DNA of 17,572 nucleotides. It comes from JBFWMG01 sp050251715 (GTDB lineage Bacteria > Desulfobacterota > Desulfovibrionia > Desulfovibrionales > Desulfovibrionaceae). The DNA lies in assembly GCA_050251715.1 (NCBI GenBank), contig JBFWMG010000052.1, positions 1-17,572 on the forward strand. The letters run 5' to 3'. The notes under the pieces were generated by a model. That model ran no database searches and had not been told where the DNA came from. It worked only from the letters and a program-made list of their open reading frames with translations. The first letter of the stretch is position 1. Every line of letters starts with the position of its first letter. Both the position numbers and the translations under genes were made by a program. Shown one piece after another: positions 1 through 7,004 of the stretch.

Positions 1-240
1 GCCTGATGCTGTGTTTCTTCGACCGGGTTTTTGCGGAATTACTGCATTTCCTGGTCGAAAATACTACATCATGGGAGACAAATTATCAAGTAAAATCAGT
101 ATGGTAAATGAATTTCAGACCCGACTAATTAGTGGCAAGAAGTTTGACGTCAAGGTCGTGCTTGCTTGATGGAAATGGCACACTGGAATTGGGTACAGGG
201 GGGGATTCACCTGACACTGCCGACCCTCGCGGGGTGTTGA

Positions 241-378
241 TTACGCTGCCTTCTTCGTCAGCTCCTTCTGTGGTAGCCCGTCCAAGACGCTTGATGAGAC
301 GTCCTGCCATTCATGCCACGCCCATGATGGGTTCGGTCGTGGTTGTGGCTGTAGGTAACTGCCAAAGCCCTTTCGCAT
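241..378 (-). CDS. Possible small protein, 45 aa (weak)
   Basis: An ATG at 378 opens a 45-codon frame ending in TAA at 241-243. The product is rich in Trp, Pro and Gln at its N-terminal half (it includes WAWHEWQDV) and ends in a Lys/Ala-rich tail, which looks more protein-like than the overlapping frames. The ATG directly follows an in-frame TAA, so the upstream frame (379-717) plus this one could be one decayed gene interrupted by a stop. There is no clear ribosome-binding site. I do not recognise a family. Confidence 0.2.
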   Translation of the reverse strand: MRKGFGSYLQPQPRPNPSWAWHEWQDVSSSVLDGLPQKELTKKAA

Positions 379-907
379 TTAAGCCGTCGACTCATGCCAC
401 TTCACCCTGCCCTTGATCCAGAAGTTTTCGTTCAGGAGCGTGCGGTGTGGAGTTTCACAAGCCCGTTGGCGACATCTACTCTCCTCAGTAACACTCAAAA
501 AAGGGGGTGAAGTAACCCAGTCGAGAGGGGGTAGTAACGTGAGGAGTACCTTCAAGGCCCTTCTGATATCCGCCATTATCAGCACATCCAGCTTTTTTGG
601 GCACCAAATGCGAGAGTGCGCTCGATCCAAGAGCACCCAAGCTAACCATCGCCGGCACTCCGCCCACCACCCCTCGGAAATCAAAACGCGCAAGCAGGCA
701 AGCGGCTCGACACTCATTTCGGGATCACAGGCTGGTCAACGCGGCCCCACCTTCAGATTCAAGGGCGGATGAACATCGTCACTTCAACTTCGTGCCGCTG
801 GTTCCTTTATCGACGAAAGCAACATCTTGGCAAATATTCCGGCAAATTATTACGAAATCGCTTGCCATGCCTTGCGGCAATATGTATATTTTACCCATGA
901 AATTGGA

Positions 908-936
908 TTGTTATAAATTGTTGATGTCAAAATAAT
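908..936 (+). promoter_or_regulatory. Predicted sigma-70-type promoter of the fic gene
   Basis: A -35-like TTGTTA (908-913) and a -10-like AATAAT (931-936) are separated by exactly 17 bases in an AT-rich stretch. The predicted transcription start is near 943, giving a leader of about 50 bases before the ATG at 992. The tandem TCCGGCAAT repeats begin directly after the -10 box, where a bound repressor would block initiation. Confidence 0.5.
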
Positions 937-968
937 TCCGGCAATTAATCCGGCAATAGTTCCGGCAT
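937..968 (+). repeat. Three tandem TCCGGCAAT repeats at 12-base period (operator candidate)
   Basis: The core TCCGGCAAT lies at 937-945 and 949-957, with TCCGGCAT at 961-968; starts are exactly 12 bases apart. An outlying copy, TCCGGCAA, lies at 838-845, and a one-mismatch copy, TGCGGCAAT, at 873-881. The tandem block fills the space between the predicted -10 box and the fic ribosome-binding site. That placement suggests an operator, possibly bound by the Fic protein's own C-terminal winged-helix region. Confidence 0.6.
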
Positions 969-991
969 AGCCTGCCGTTGCAGGGGAAGTC

Positions 992-2218
992 ATGTTTGCA
1001 GCAGCCACCATGGAACCCGTCATGCCGCCAGTCTCCGGCGAGTTGGAAAACCTGGCCCTGGACCTCTATAAGGCCTCAGCGAGGCTTTCTGGACGCGTCC
1101 ATCCTGTCACGGCCAAACGGATCGTCCGGTTGCTGCGCAACGTCAACAGCTATTACTCGAACCTTATTGAGGGGATAAGCACGACGCTTGTGGACATTGA
1201 GGCCGGACTTCGAGATCTCTCGGAAGATGAGAAGACCCGCAAGTTTCAGATGCTGCACAGAAAGAATATCGAGGCCCAGGCCGCTCTGGATCGGGAGTGT
1301 CCGGATCCGGAGGGGGTGATCACCTCCCCCGACTTTCTGTGTCGGCTTCACCGCCTGCTCTTCGATGGGCTACCAGAGGATTTGCTCATTCAGCGCGATG
1401 CGCAGGGGGAGCGTCACGTGCGCATGCGCCCCGGCGAATTGCGCAATGATGACGTCCGGGTCGGACGGCACTTTCCCCCGACGCACACGGACATCCCCTC
1501 ACTGCTCGACCGATTCCATGCGGCCTACTCGCTCAATGCCCACAGGGGGGTGCTCCGGCTTGTCGCTGCCGCCGCAAGCCATCACAGACTGCTTTGGATT
1601 CACCCGTTCCTGGAGGGTAACGGCCGCGTGGCGCGGCTGTTCACGGATACCTACTTCGCCTGCTCAGGGCTCGAGGGGTATGGATTGTGGACCTTGAGCA
1701 GGGGGCTGGCCAGGCGAGAGGCGGAGTACAAAGAACTGCTGGCAGGTGCGGACGCCCCGAGGCAAGGGGATTTCGACGGGCGCGGCGCGCTTTCCGCGAA
1801 AGCTCTGGGGCGTTTTTGCCGGTTTTTTCTCGAAACGGCCCTTGATCAGGCGCGGTTCATGGACAGCCTGCTGCACCTCGATACAGCGGAAAAGAACCTT
1901 GCGGCCTATTGCACCTTGCGAGAGCAGGGGGTGCTTGCGGGGAAAAAACGCCTCCCGCCGAGGGCGGGGGATGTTCTGGCGTACACCTTTGTCCACGGCG
2001 AGCTGCCAAAGGGCAGGGTGCACGAACTGCTCGGTGTCTCCATACGAACGGCAAGGGATGTCGCCAACCAACTCGTGGCCGAGGGACTCCTGGAGTCGGA
2101 GGGTCACAAGGCCCCATACACCATAGGCTTTCCGGCCGAGTCGGTCCCCTACATCTTTCCGGAACTCTGCGATCCTGGAGCGCTTACGCCAACCCTAAGA
2201 AACAATGGCGACTTGTAA
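992..2218 (+). CDS. Fic family protein (predicted AMPylase) with C-terminal winged helix
   Basis: The 408-aa product carries the Fic catalytic signature HPFLEGNGRVAR (H204 to R215), with the catalytic His, the acidic residue (E208) and the phosphate-binding GNGR loop all intact. Fic enzymes transfer AMP from ATP to Ser, Thr or Tyr hydroxyls of target proteins. At residues 56-61 SNLIEG fits the inhibitory helix motif [S/T]xxxE[G/N], here N-terminal, so this looks like a self-inhibited class II Fic. Residues about 320-380 resemble a winged helix-turn-helix, suggesting DNA binding. The ATG at 992 is preceded by GGGGA (983-987). The gene stands alone on its strand and converges with the small gene at 2244-2522. 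It could be a stress or phage-defence factor; the target is unknown. Confidence 0.93.
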   Translation: MFAAATMEPVMPPVSGELENLALDLYKASARLSGRVHPVTAKRIVRLLRNVNSYYSNLIEGISTTLVDIEAGLRDLSEDEKTRKFQMLHRKNIEAQAALDRECPDPEGVITSPDFLCRLHRLLFDGLPEDLLIQRDAQGERHVRMRPGELRNDDVRVGRHFPPTHTDIPSLLDRFHAAYSLNAHRGVLRLVAAAASHHRLLWIHPFLEGNGRVARLFTDTYFACSGLEGYGLWTLSRGLARREAEYKELLAGADAPRQGDFDGRGALSAKALGRFCRFFLETALDQARFMDSLLHLDTAEKNLAAYCTLREQGVLAGKKRLPPRAGDVLAYTFVHGELPKGRVHELLGVSIRTARDVANQLVAEGLLESEGHKAPYTIGFPAESVPYIFPELCDPGALTPTLRNNGDL

Positions 2219-2243
2219 GGTGGGAGGGGAGATGAAGGCCTGC

Positions 2244-2522
2244 TTATTTTAGAATTTCAAGCGGAGGCGTCTCGACCCATGTCCCGTCGGCCGTTTTGGT
2301 CAAGAGCTTGATCGCAGTGGGCTCGCGTTCGTCCAGCGCCCGAGCCACCAGCCTGATGGCCGGGGCGTGCTCCTCTTTGACCCAAAACGAGAGCTGCTTA
2401 TAGCCGTCCTCGGTGAACCTTTTTCGTCTCTCGGCAGCCAGTTCTCGGTTCCGTTCTCGCTGTTCTTCGCGCTGTCGCTCGATCGCTGCTAGTTGCTCTT
2501 CCAGTTCCTTCTTCGTTGGCAT
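2244..2522 (-). CDS. Small hypothetical protein, coiled coil plus possible DNA-binding end
   Basis: This 92-aa protein has a highly charged N-terminal half (residues about 1-40, rich in Glu, Arg and Gln) that should form a coiled coil. A second part (about 41-72), containing YKQLSFWVKEEHAPAIRLV, resembles small regulators with a 'WVpeE...' segment often found on plasmids and integrative elements. The start at 2522 has AGGAG nine bases upstream. It faces the fic gene tail to tail with a 25-base gap, and its upstream side is the 250-base region before the recombinase, so it could regulate that region. I cannot name a family with confidence; antitoxin or accessory regulator are possible readings. 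Confidence 0.65.
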   Translation of the reverse strand: MPTKKELEEQLAAIERQREEQRERNRELAAERRKRFTEDGYKQLSFWVKEEHAPAIRLVARALDEREPTAIKLLTKTADGTWVETPPLEILK

Positions 2523-2819
2523 CTCGCCTTGCTCCTAGTTTTGAGACATTGATGGTCACTAGCAAAAATTAGGAGATTGTCAATTTGTCACACTAGTCAT
2601 TCGACTAATATTACGTCAGGCTGCTAACTAATATATTGACAGCGGCAACGGGGTCTGGTACTTATCATCACACTCGGAGACCCAGTGCCGCTGTCAATGT
2701 GGGTCTTGGGAGCGGAGCGAGCAAGGCCCGCTCGCGGGCAGCCTCCATTGACGATTTGCCGATAATCTCCATTGCCCTTGGATGACCGTCCCCATAAGCC
2801 GTGTCAGGAGCCGAGCACT
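2523..2819. other. Intergenic control region with hairpin and repeats, between divergent genes
   Basis: These roughly 300 bases separate the minus-strand small gene from the plus-strand recombinase and so should hold both promoters. The visible structure is a 5-bp inverted repeat TAGTC/GACTA around 2596-2608, two copies of ACTAATAT (2604-2611 and 2627-2634, 23 bases apart), the long hairpin at 2635-2698, and a GC-rich stretch 2701-2745 with a possible small hairpin of CCCG/CGGG type. A TTGACA lies on each strand (minus 2583-2578; plus 2636-2641) but neither has a convincing -10 partner. I see no gene here. Confidence 0.5.
2635..2698 (+). repeat. 64-base interrupted inverted repeat (hairpin)
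   Basis: ATTGACAGCGGCA at 2635-2647 is perfectly complementary to TGCCGCTGTCAAT at 2686-2698 (13 bp). Inside it, GGGTCT (2651-2656) pairs with AGACCC (2678-2683) after a small asymmetric bulge (ACG opposite AG). The remaining loop is 21 bases. There is no following T-run, so it is not a typical intrinsic terminator. It lies 122 bases upstream of the recombinase start and could be an operator pair, a structured leader, a small RNA, a recombination site or a replication hairpin. Confidence 0.7.
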
Positions 2820-4046
2820 ATGCACATTTCAGGTGGCCGCAAGACAGCCTACGAGCAAGCGCGGCTCACCATTTTTATGGCCCATGAGGGGCGGACAACC
2901 AATGAGAAGACGCTCAGTCGCTACAGGGGGGCGGTCCATAGCGTGGACGAGTGGAGCGATTTTTATGCTCCACACCTCGACATCCTTGATCCGTTGCTGT
3001 GGGAAAACTACTGCGCCGCTCGCGCGCCCAAGGCGCGTTCGATTGCCTGGTATCGGGCGGCCCTCCGGTCAGAGCTTGTCGCGGTTGGAATGAACTACCT
3101 TCACCGAATCGACGAGCATGGGTTGACCGAGGATCTTGAAGGGGAGGTGTGCGATATTGCGGACAAGCTCCGGCGGAGGAAGAAGGCAACCGTGAAGTCG
3201 ATCCAGGATGCTTGGATCGAGCGTGAGATTGTGCACCCGTCGGATCTTGTCGAGGATGACTCGGCCAAGTACAACCTGCCGCAACTTAGGGCGACCAGAC
3301 CGGAGTGGAAACGAGAAGTGTTGGCGCTCGCGGAAGGCCCTTGGCGGAATATTATGTTGGTGCTCGCCGTGACCGGTGCCCGTCCAGCTGAAATCGCCAA
3401 GGGCGTCTCCATCGCCAGGATGGAAGAGCAGAGGGAGGCGCGGCTCAAGATCGAGATCAAGGGTGCGAAGATCAAGGAAAAGAATGGAGTCCGGGTCAGC
3501 GGGCAGCAGTGGCGGGTGCTGACGTTCGACCCTGAAAAATGCCCGTACATCGCTGAGCTATTCGGCGCAGCCCCTGTGCTCGAAGGGCATCGCCTGGAAG
3601 TGGCCATGCCGCGCAACCGGAAGACTGGGAAACCGCTGATAGCCGACAACATCACGAAGCACATCAGGGTGCTGGCCAAGCGAGCTTTGGGCAATGAACA
3701 CGGAGAACTGGTGTCGGCCTACTGCTTCCGCCACGACCTGGTCGACGAGTTGGCGGGTGAGGGCGGGAGCGCTGAGGATCGCCTGCGGATTGCCGAGGCC
3801 CTGGGGCACATGTCCGTCCATACTCAGCGACATTACGGCTTCAAGCGAAAGCGCGGCGGAGGTGGTCATGCGCTTGTCCGCGTCGACGTCGAGTCGCCGG
3901 TGCGGGAGCCGGGGTCAGCCGAGGCCAAAGCGGTCAAGAGGATGATGCAGCAGGAAAATGAGCTTACCGATGCAGAACTATATGAAATATTTAAGAACAT
4001 TCTCAATTATGATGATGAGCCGGACAAAGGCCCCAGGCCAAGGTGA
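2820..4046 (+). CDS. Tyrosine-type site-specific recombinase (integrase)
   Basis: The 408-aa product has the C-terminal tyrosine recombinase fold signature: R188 in TGARPAE, R304 in the YCFRHDL box, H330 in LGHMS, and the nucleophile Y339 nine residues after H330, ending in HYGF. In the second box the usual His of HxxR is replaced by Tyr (Y301), a variation seen in some phage-type integrases. It would cut and rejoin DNA at att sites through a covalent 3'-phosphotyrosine. I choose the ATG at 2820 because AGGAG (2806-2810) sits nine bases upstream; an in-frame TTG at 2772 lacks this. The N-terminal third (about 8-100) would be the core-binding part. The tail after about residue 345 is longer than usual. 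It probably moved the left-hand element, although it lies far from the tRNA-Leu scar. Confidence 0.85.
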   Translation: MHISGGRKTAYEQARLTIFMAHEGRTTNEKTLSRYRGAVHSVDEWSDFYAPHLDILDPLLWENYCAARAPKARSIAWYRAALRSELVAVGMNYLHRIDEHGLTEDLEGEVCDIADKLRRRKKATVKSIQDAWIEREIVHPSDLVEDDSAKYNLPQLRATRPEWKREVLALAEGPWRNIMLVLAVTGARPAEIAKGVSIARMEEQREARLKIEIKGAKIKEKNGVRVSGQQWRVLTFDPEKCPYIAELFGAAPVLEGHRLEVAMPRNRKTGKPLIADNITKHIRVLAKRALGNEHGELVSAYCFRHDLVDELAGEGGSAEDRLRIAEALGHMSVHTQRHYGFKRKRGGGGHALVRVDVESPVREPGSAEAKAVKRMMQQENELTDAELYEIFKNILNYDDEPDKGPRPR

Positions 4047-4125
4047 CTGTGAGCAGTTGAAACAATGGGGATGCTTCCGTCCCTCAACCGCTCAAGGGCG
4101 GAGAAGGCGCACAGAGGGTATTCAA

Positions 4126-4422
4126 ATGCCGACGCAAGAAATAGCTCCACATGTGTTTTTCCGCCAACCTGGCGAGATGCATTACACCGAGATCGACCTG
4201 CCTAGTATCCCAAGTGTTGACCATCTCCATGCTTGCCTGGTGAGCGTGCGCGTCCAGGCCGAGTCCTGGAGGCGACAGGTAGAGGAGGCCGGAGGTGTCA
4301 AAGCGCCCCTGGATCGCCTGGAGGCCCTTCTCAGTGGCGCCCCGAGATCGATTCGGCTTACACCCGAGTACAACTACGTGCTGGGAGCTGTTGCCGTGAG
4401 AAGCGCTGGCGCATCGCACTGA
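4126..4422 (+). CDS. Small hypothetical protein, 98 aa
   Basis: I do not recognise this protein. The frame is open further upstream to 3958, overlapping the recombinase gene, but the ATG at 4126 has a plausible AGAGGG ribosome-binding site (4113-4118) eight bases or so away, giving 98 aa. The middle (about residues 38-65) is likely helical (HLHACLVSVRVQAESWRRQ), and the end (RLTPEYNYVLGAVAV) looks compact. It follows the recombinase in the same direction with an 80-base gap and may be cotranscribed. Confidence 0.45.
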   Translation: MPTQEIAPHVFFRQPGEMHYTEIDLPSIPSVDHLHACLVSVRVQAESWRRQVEEAGGVKAPLDRLEALLSGAPRSIRLTPEYNYVLGAVAVRSAGASH

Positions 4423-4443
4423 TCGGTTTTGTGCTCCTGTCTC

Positions 4444-4463
4444 GTGTGTGTGTGGGGGGGGGG
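4444..4463 (+). repeat. GT microsatellite running into a 10-G tract
   Basis: An alternating GTGTGTGTGTG (4444-4454) runs into ten consecutive G (4454-4463). Such tracts are prone to slippage. It is intergenic, about 220 bases upstream of the metallophosphoesterase start, so length changes could only act on transcription or be neutral. The rest of the gap 4423-4685 shows no gene. Confidence 0.7.
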
Positions 4464-4685
4464 CGTATTTTGAGGTCGCGAGACTTTCCGAAGAACAACA
4501 TATTGGTGTGGTTTAAGAATTTGTTTCCCACGGGCATTCCCTGCGCGTAAGGTGGGCCGGTCTCAGTGCCCTCTGTTTTGCCGTAAAAGGGCCTTCAGGG
4601 GCATGAAAAGGTGTGGGTGGCCGGGGACGGTGGCGGAAATCGTCTTTGAGGCTCTCAGGGGCAAAACTCGCAGGTTGGGTGAATC

Positions 4686-5534
4686 ATGAACATCCTCATC
4701 GTTGGCGATATCCACGGGCTTTGGGGAACCCTCAACGTGCTGATCAACCGCAAGCGGCCGGACCTGGTGCTGCAATGCGGTGACTTCGGCCATTTCCCGC
4801 ATCTCGTCGAACTCGCCCGAGGACGTGACGAAGGGGGGATGTTCTTGCGGCCGACCTACCCGCAGGACACGGCCGAATGTGTCAAGCTCCGCATTGGCCA
4901 AGACCAGCGAGTTGAGCTCAGATTTTGCGACGGCAACCACGAGGATCACGATGATCTGCGGAACCTGGCAAAGGGCAAGCGCGAAGCCGTGGAAATGGCC
5001 CCTGGTCTGTTCTATCAGCCCCGAGGTTCGACGCTGACGCTTCCGGACGGGCGGGTGGTGCTGTTCATGGGTGGCGCCAAATCCGTGGATTGGCAGTTGC
5101 GCAAGGAGGGGCGAGACTGGTTTCCTCGGGAGCAGGTCACGGCCGAGGACGTCGCGGATCTTCCGGATAAGGTGGACATCGTGATCTCGCACACTGCGCC
5201 GCGCCGGTTTCCGATTTGCAAATTCGAAGGTGGAGCAAAGCTTGACGATGTCCGGATGGGGCTCGACATCGACCCAGACCCGTCACGGGAGTTTCTTGAT
5301 CAGGTTCTTGACCGCTGCCAACCGTCGCGCTGGTTCTTCGGCCACTTCCACCGGTTCCGCACCGGCACGAAGTCGGGGTGCACCTGGACCGCCCTAGGCA
5401 GCTCACACAAGCCCACCTTAGGGCCCTGGTGGATGTGGCTCGACGGCACGCCAAGGCCAGAGACGGCTGCGGAGCGGAAGGAACGCGAGCAGTTGGAACA
5501 GGCCAGGAAGATGCTGCGTAGTTGCTTGTTGTAA
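4686..5534 (+). CDS. Calcineurin-like metallophosphoesterase
   Basis: The 282-aa protein has the complete metal-site motif set of the calcineurin-like family in order: GDIHG (residues 7-11), GDFGH (32-36), GNHED (83-87), a lone SH in VISHTAP (168-169) and GHFH (219-222). These residues bind two metal ions and activate water to hydrolyse a phosphoester; the substrate (nucleotide, nucleic acid or phosphoprotein) cannot be read from the sequence. There is no signal peptide or membrane segment, so it should be cytoplasmic. The last ~30 residues are charged. Start: ATG 4686 with only a weak ribosome-binding site (GGGTGA nearby). It may be a cargo gene of the element; a link with phage defence is speculative. 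Confidence 0.9.
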   Translation: MNILIVGDIHGLWGTLNVLINRKRPDLVLQCGDFGHFPHLVELARGRDEGGMFLRPTYPQDTAECVKLRIGQDQRVELRFCDGNHEDHDDLRNLAKGKREAVEMAPGLFYQPRGSTLTLPDGRVVLFMGGAKSVDWQLRKEGRDWFPREQVTAEDVADLPDKVDIVISHTAPRRFPICKFEGGAKLDDVRMGLDIDPDPSREFLDQVLDRCQPSRWFFGHFHRFRTGTKSGCTWTALGSSHKPTLGPWWMWLDGTPRPETAAERKEREQLEQARKMLRSCLL

Positions 5535-5661
5535 GCCTGGGCGTCAAAAGGGGCACTTTCCCGTGAAGGGGTTCTGTGGGGGGGCGAGCACGTGTTCGCA
5601 AGCAGATCGACTTGCAAAAAAATATGGAGATCAACAGCCATGCTTGCAACCTTTTCGAGGC

Positions 5662-6660
5662 TCATTGCCTATGCTCATCGTGCACGGTAGTTCTCCAAAA
5701 TTGTCTCAGCCGTTGCATCTCTGGGCCGCCAATGTGAATCTTCGCCAGGGCTACTCGTTTGTCCCCTTCGGACAGAGAGGCTACCCATTCCTTGAAGGCG
5801 AGTTCTTCCATTTCTTTCAAAGCCTTTTCCGATGCTTCTCGACGTTCTTTCAAGTCCCGAAGTTGCCGCTCCTCTATGGTTAAAAAACCCTTAGGGTTGT
5901 CGAAGTACCCGGTCTTCAAGAGAGATTTTTTGATGTACAGGAACGGGTGATCCACCTCGCGCCCGGCGCGGTCTTTCATGGGGCCATTTTCAAGAGCGAA
6001 TTCTGCGTGCTCTAACGATTCGTAAAGGCCTCCTAGAGATCGCTTCCCTCCAGCGATCTCTTCAACGACCAGGCGAAGAACCCTGGCGTTGAAACCGATC
6101 TCCGTGAGGTGGGGGAAGAGAAGGTCAAGCTGTTCGTCCGAGAGCTGGAGGACCGGTTCGGCTTCGAGAGGGAGAGAGGAATAGTAATATCCTCTTTCGA
6201 TCTTCGTCGAATTGGGTCTTGCGGGTGATGTCGCGCTTGTGGGTGCGAACCCATTGTTGCGGGTGAAAAGATACTCGTTGCAGGCAGGAAGGAGAAGCAG
6301 TTCAAAGCCCTGGAAGGCGCCGATTCTGGCTTGCTGTTTTTGAACCAGTTCAGCCAGAGCCAGCCGTTGCAAGCTGCGTTGTACTGAGCCAGAATTTAAT
6401 GAGAATCTAACCGAAAGCTCTGGACAGTTAGTAATGAATGGGCGTCCGATTCCATAGGTCTCAATCAGGTTTTGGAGCAGGGTATGACAGGAGGGCGGCA
6501 GGCATTTGAAGCGGTCAGGTCCCTGGAGGGCGGTTGTGGTTACGCATGTGTGGACGGATTGAGAAGCAGTTGGCCGTACGCCATCAGTGGCGGATGCGGT
6601 TGAGGGTTCAGATGTTGGGGCACTTGTGGTTTCAAATTCAAGCTGTTGGTTGTCTTTCAT
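5662..6660 (-). CDS. Helix-turn-helix protein, possibly replication- or mobility-related
   Basis: The 332-aa product starts with a Ser/Thr-rich low-complexity arm (about 8-45). A helix-turn-helix-like region follows (about 57-127; LSVRFSLNSGSVQRSLQRLA is the likely recognition segment). Near residues 245-275 is a segment HPFLYIKKSLLKTGYF resembling the 'NP.GYL..AL..G' box in several plasmid and phage replication proteins, followed by a charged coiled coil. That similarity is my judgement, not a search. The ATG at 6660 has a strong AAGGAGG. It lies 76 bases downstream of the AlpA-like gene and is probably in one operon with it. It converges with the metallophosphoesterase gene. It could be a replication initiator of the left-hand element or a transcription factor. 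Confidence 0.6.
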   Translation of the reverse strand: MKDNQQLEFETTSAPTSEPSTASATDGVRPTASQSVHTCVTTTALQGPDRFKCLPPSCHTLLQNLIETYGIGRPFITNCPELSVRFSLNSGSVQRSLQRLALAELVQKQQARIGAFQGFELLLLPACNEYLFTRNNGFAPTSATSPARPNSTKIERGYYYSSLPLEAEPVLQLSDEQLDLLFPHLTEIGFNARVLRLVVEEIAGGKRSLGGLYESLEHAEFALENGPMKDRAGREVDHPFLYIKKSLLKTGYFDNPKGFLTIEERQLRDLKERREASEKALKEMEELAFKEWVASLSEGDKRVALAKIHIGGPEMQRLRQFWRTTVHDEHRQ

Positions 6661-6736
6661 GATGACCTCCTTGATGCGTTCTACTCAGCCGTTTGTGCGG
6701 CTAGCGTTGTCCAGGGGAGAGGTTCGGCCTCCGCAG

Positions 6737-6937
6737 TTACTTCTTTCCCTCTGGTTGGTTGATCTTCATATCCAGCCACTGATGAACAGCCTCAGTAGAC
6801 CACGCGAGCCGCCTGCCGAGATGGAAGGGGCGAGGAACAGCCTCGTAGTTTTTCCTGGCAAGATGGGCGTGGATCGCGGGCACGGTGAAGCCCAAAATCG
6901 CGGATAGGTCGTTGATGTTATATATTACCTTACGCAT
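6737..6937 (-). CDS. AlpA-like / excisionase-type DNA-binding protein
   Basis: This 66-aa protein fits the small AlpA/excisionase (MerR-like helix-turn-helix) pattern. An N-terminal INDLSAILGFTVPAIHAHL (about 8-26) would be the DNA-reading helix pair. A wing containing PRPFHLGRRLAWSTEAVHQWL (about 36-55) follows, where the 'GRRLAW...V..WL' spacing is characteristic. Such proteins control integrase genes or bend att DNA during excision. The frame extends upstream to 6967, but the ATG at 6937 has GGAGG (6943-6947) at ideal distance and is preferred. It leads the operon with the helix-turn-helix gene and is divergent from the AT-rich gene at 7005. Confidence 0.75.
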   Translation of the reverse strand: MRKVIYNINDLSAILGFTVPAIHAHLARKNYEAVPRPFHLGRRLAWSTEAVHQWLDMKINQPEGKK

Positions 6938-6967
6938 GTGCACCTCCGTATGAGTAATGGTGTGCAC
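6937..6967. promoter_or_regulatory. Paired TGTGCAC motifs in the divergent gap
   Basis: TGTGCAC occurs at 6937-6943 and 6961-6967, 24 bases apart, each containing the palindrome GTGCAC. They sit between the divergent starts at 6937 and 7005, the first overlapping the AlpA-like start codon. The spacing (about two helical turns) suits cooperative binding by a small regulator, perhaps the AlpA-like protein itself. Confidence 0.35.
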
Positions 6968-7004
6968 AGATTGACATCCATCCGGCTGTCAAAGGAGGCA
7001 CGTA

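Larger units (their letters stand above)
1..991. other. Long region without a convincing large gene, upstream of fic
   Basis: I see no recognisable protein family in this stretch. Several overlapping open frames of 60-120 codons exist on both strands (for example 379-717 minus, 413-772 plus, 597-935 plus), but none has a good ribosome-binding site or family-like composition. The visible structure is a 45-codon minus-strand frame at 241-378, an inverted repeat TTCGACC (18-24) / GGTCGAA (53-59), an imperfect repeat GGGGGTGAAGTAAC / GGGGGTAGTAAC near 500-540, and the fic promoter/operator at its right end. Base composition shifts from GC-rich (to about 830) to AT-rich (830-960). It may be decayed element DNA. 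Confidence 0.5.

Noticed and set aside
18..59. TTCGACC/GGTCGAA inverted repeat at the left edge
   Set aside because: A 7-bp repeat with a 28-base loop is too weak to call a terminator or operator, and its context is cut off by the window edge.
101..115. 15-base identity between 101-115 and 7125-7139 (ATGGTAAATGAATTT)
   Set aside because: A shared 15-mer in 17 kb has a non-negligible chance, the flanks do not match, and the second copy is coding. No evidence of an element end.
413..935. Plus-strand frames of about 110-120 codons in the left region
   Set aside because: No ribosome-binding site, low-character composition, mutually overlapping; not supportable as genes.
2772..2819. Upstream TTG start for the recombinase
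   Set aside because: It would add 16 residues but has no good ribosome-binding site, whereas AGGAG stands nine bases before the ATG at 2820.
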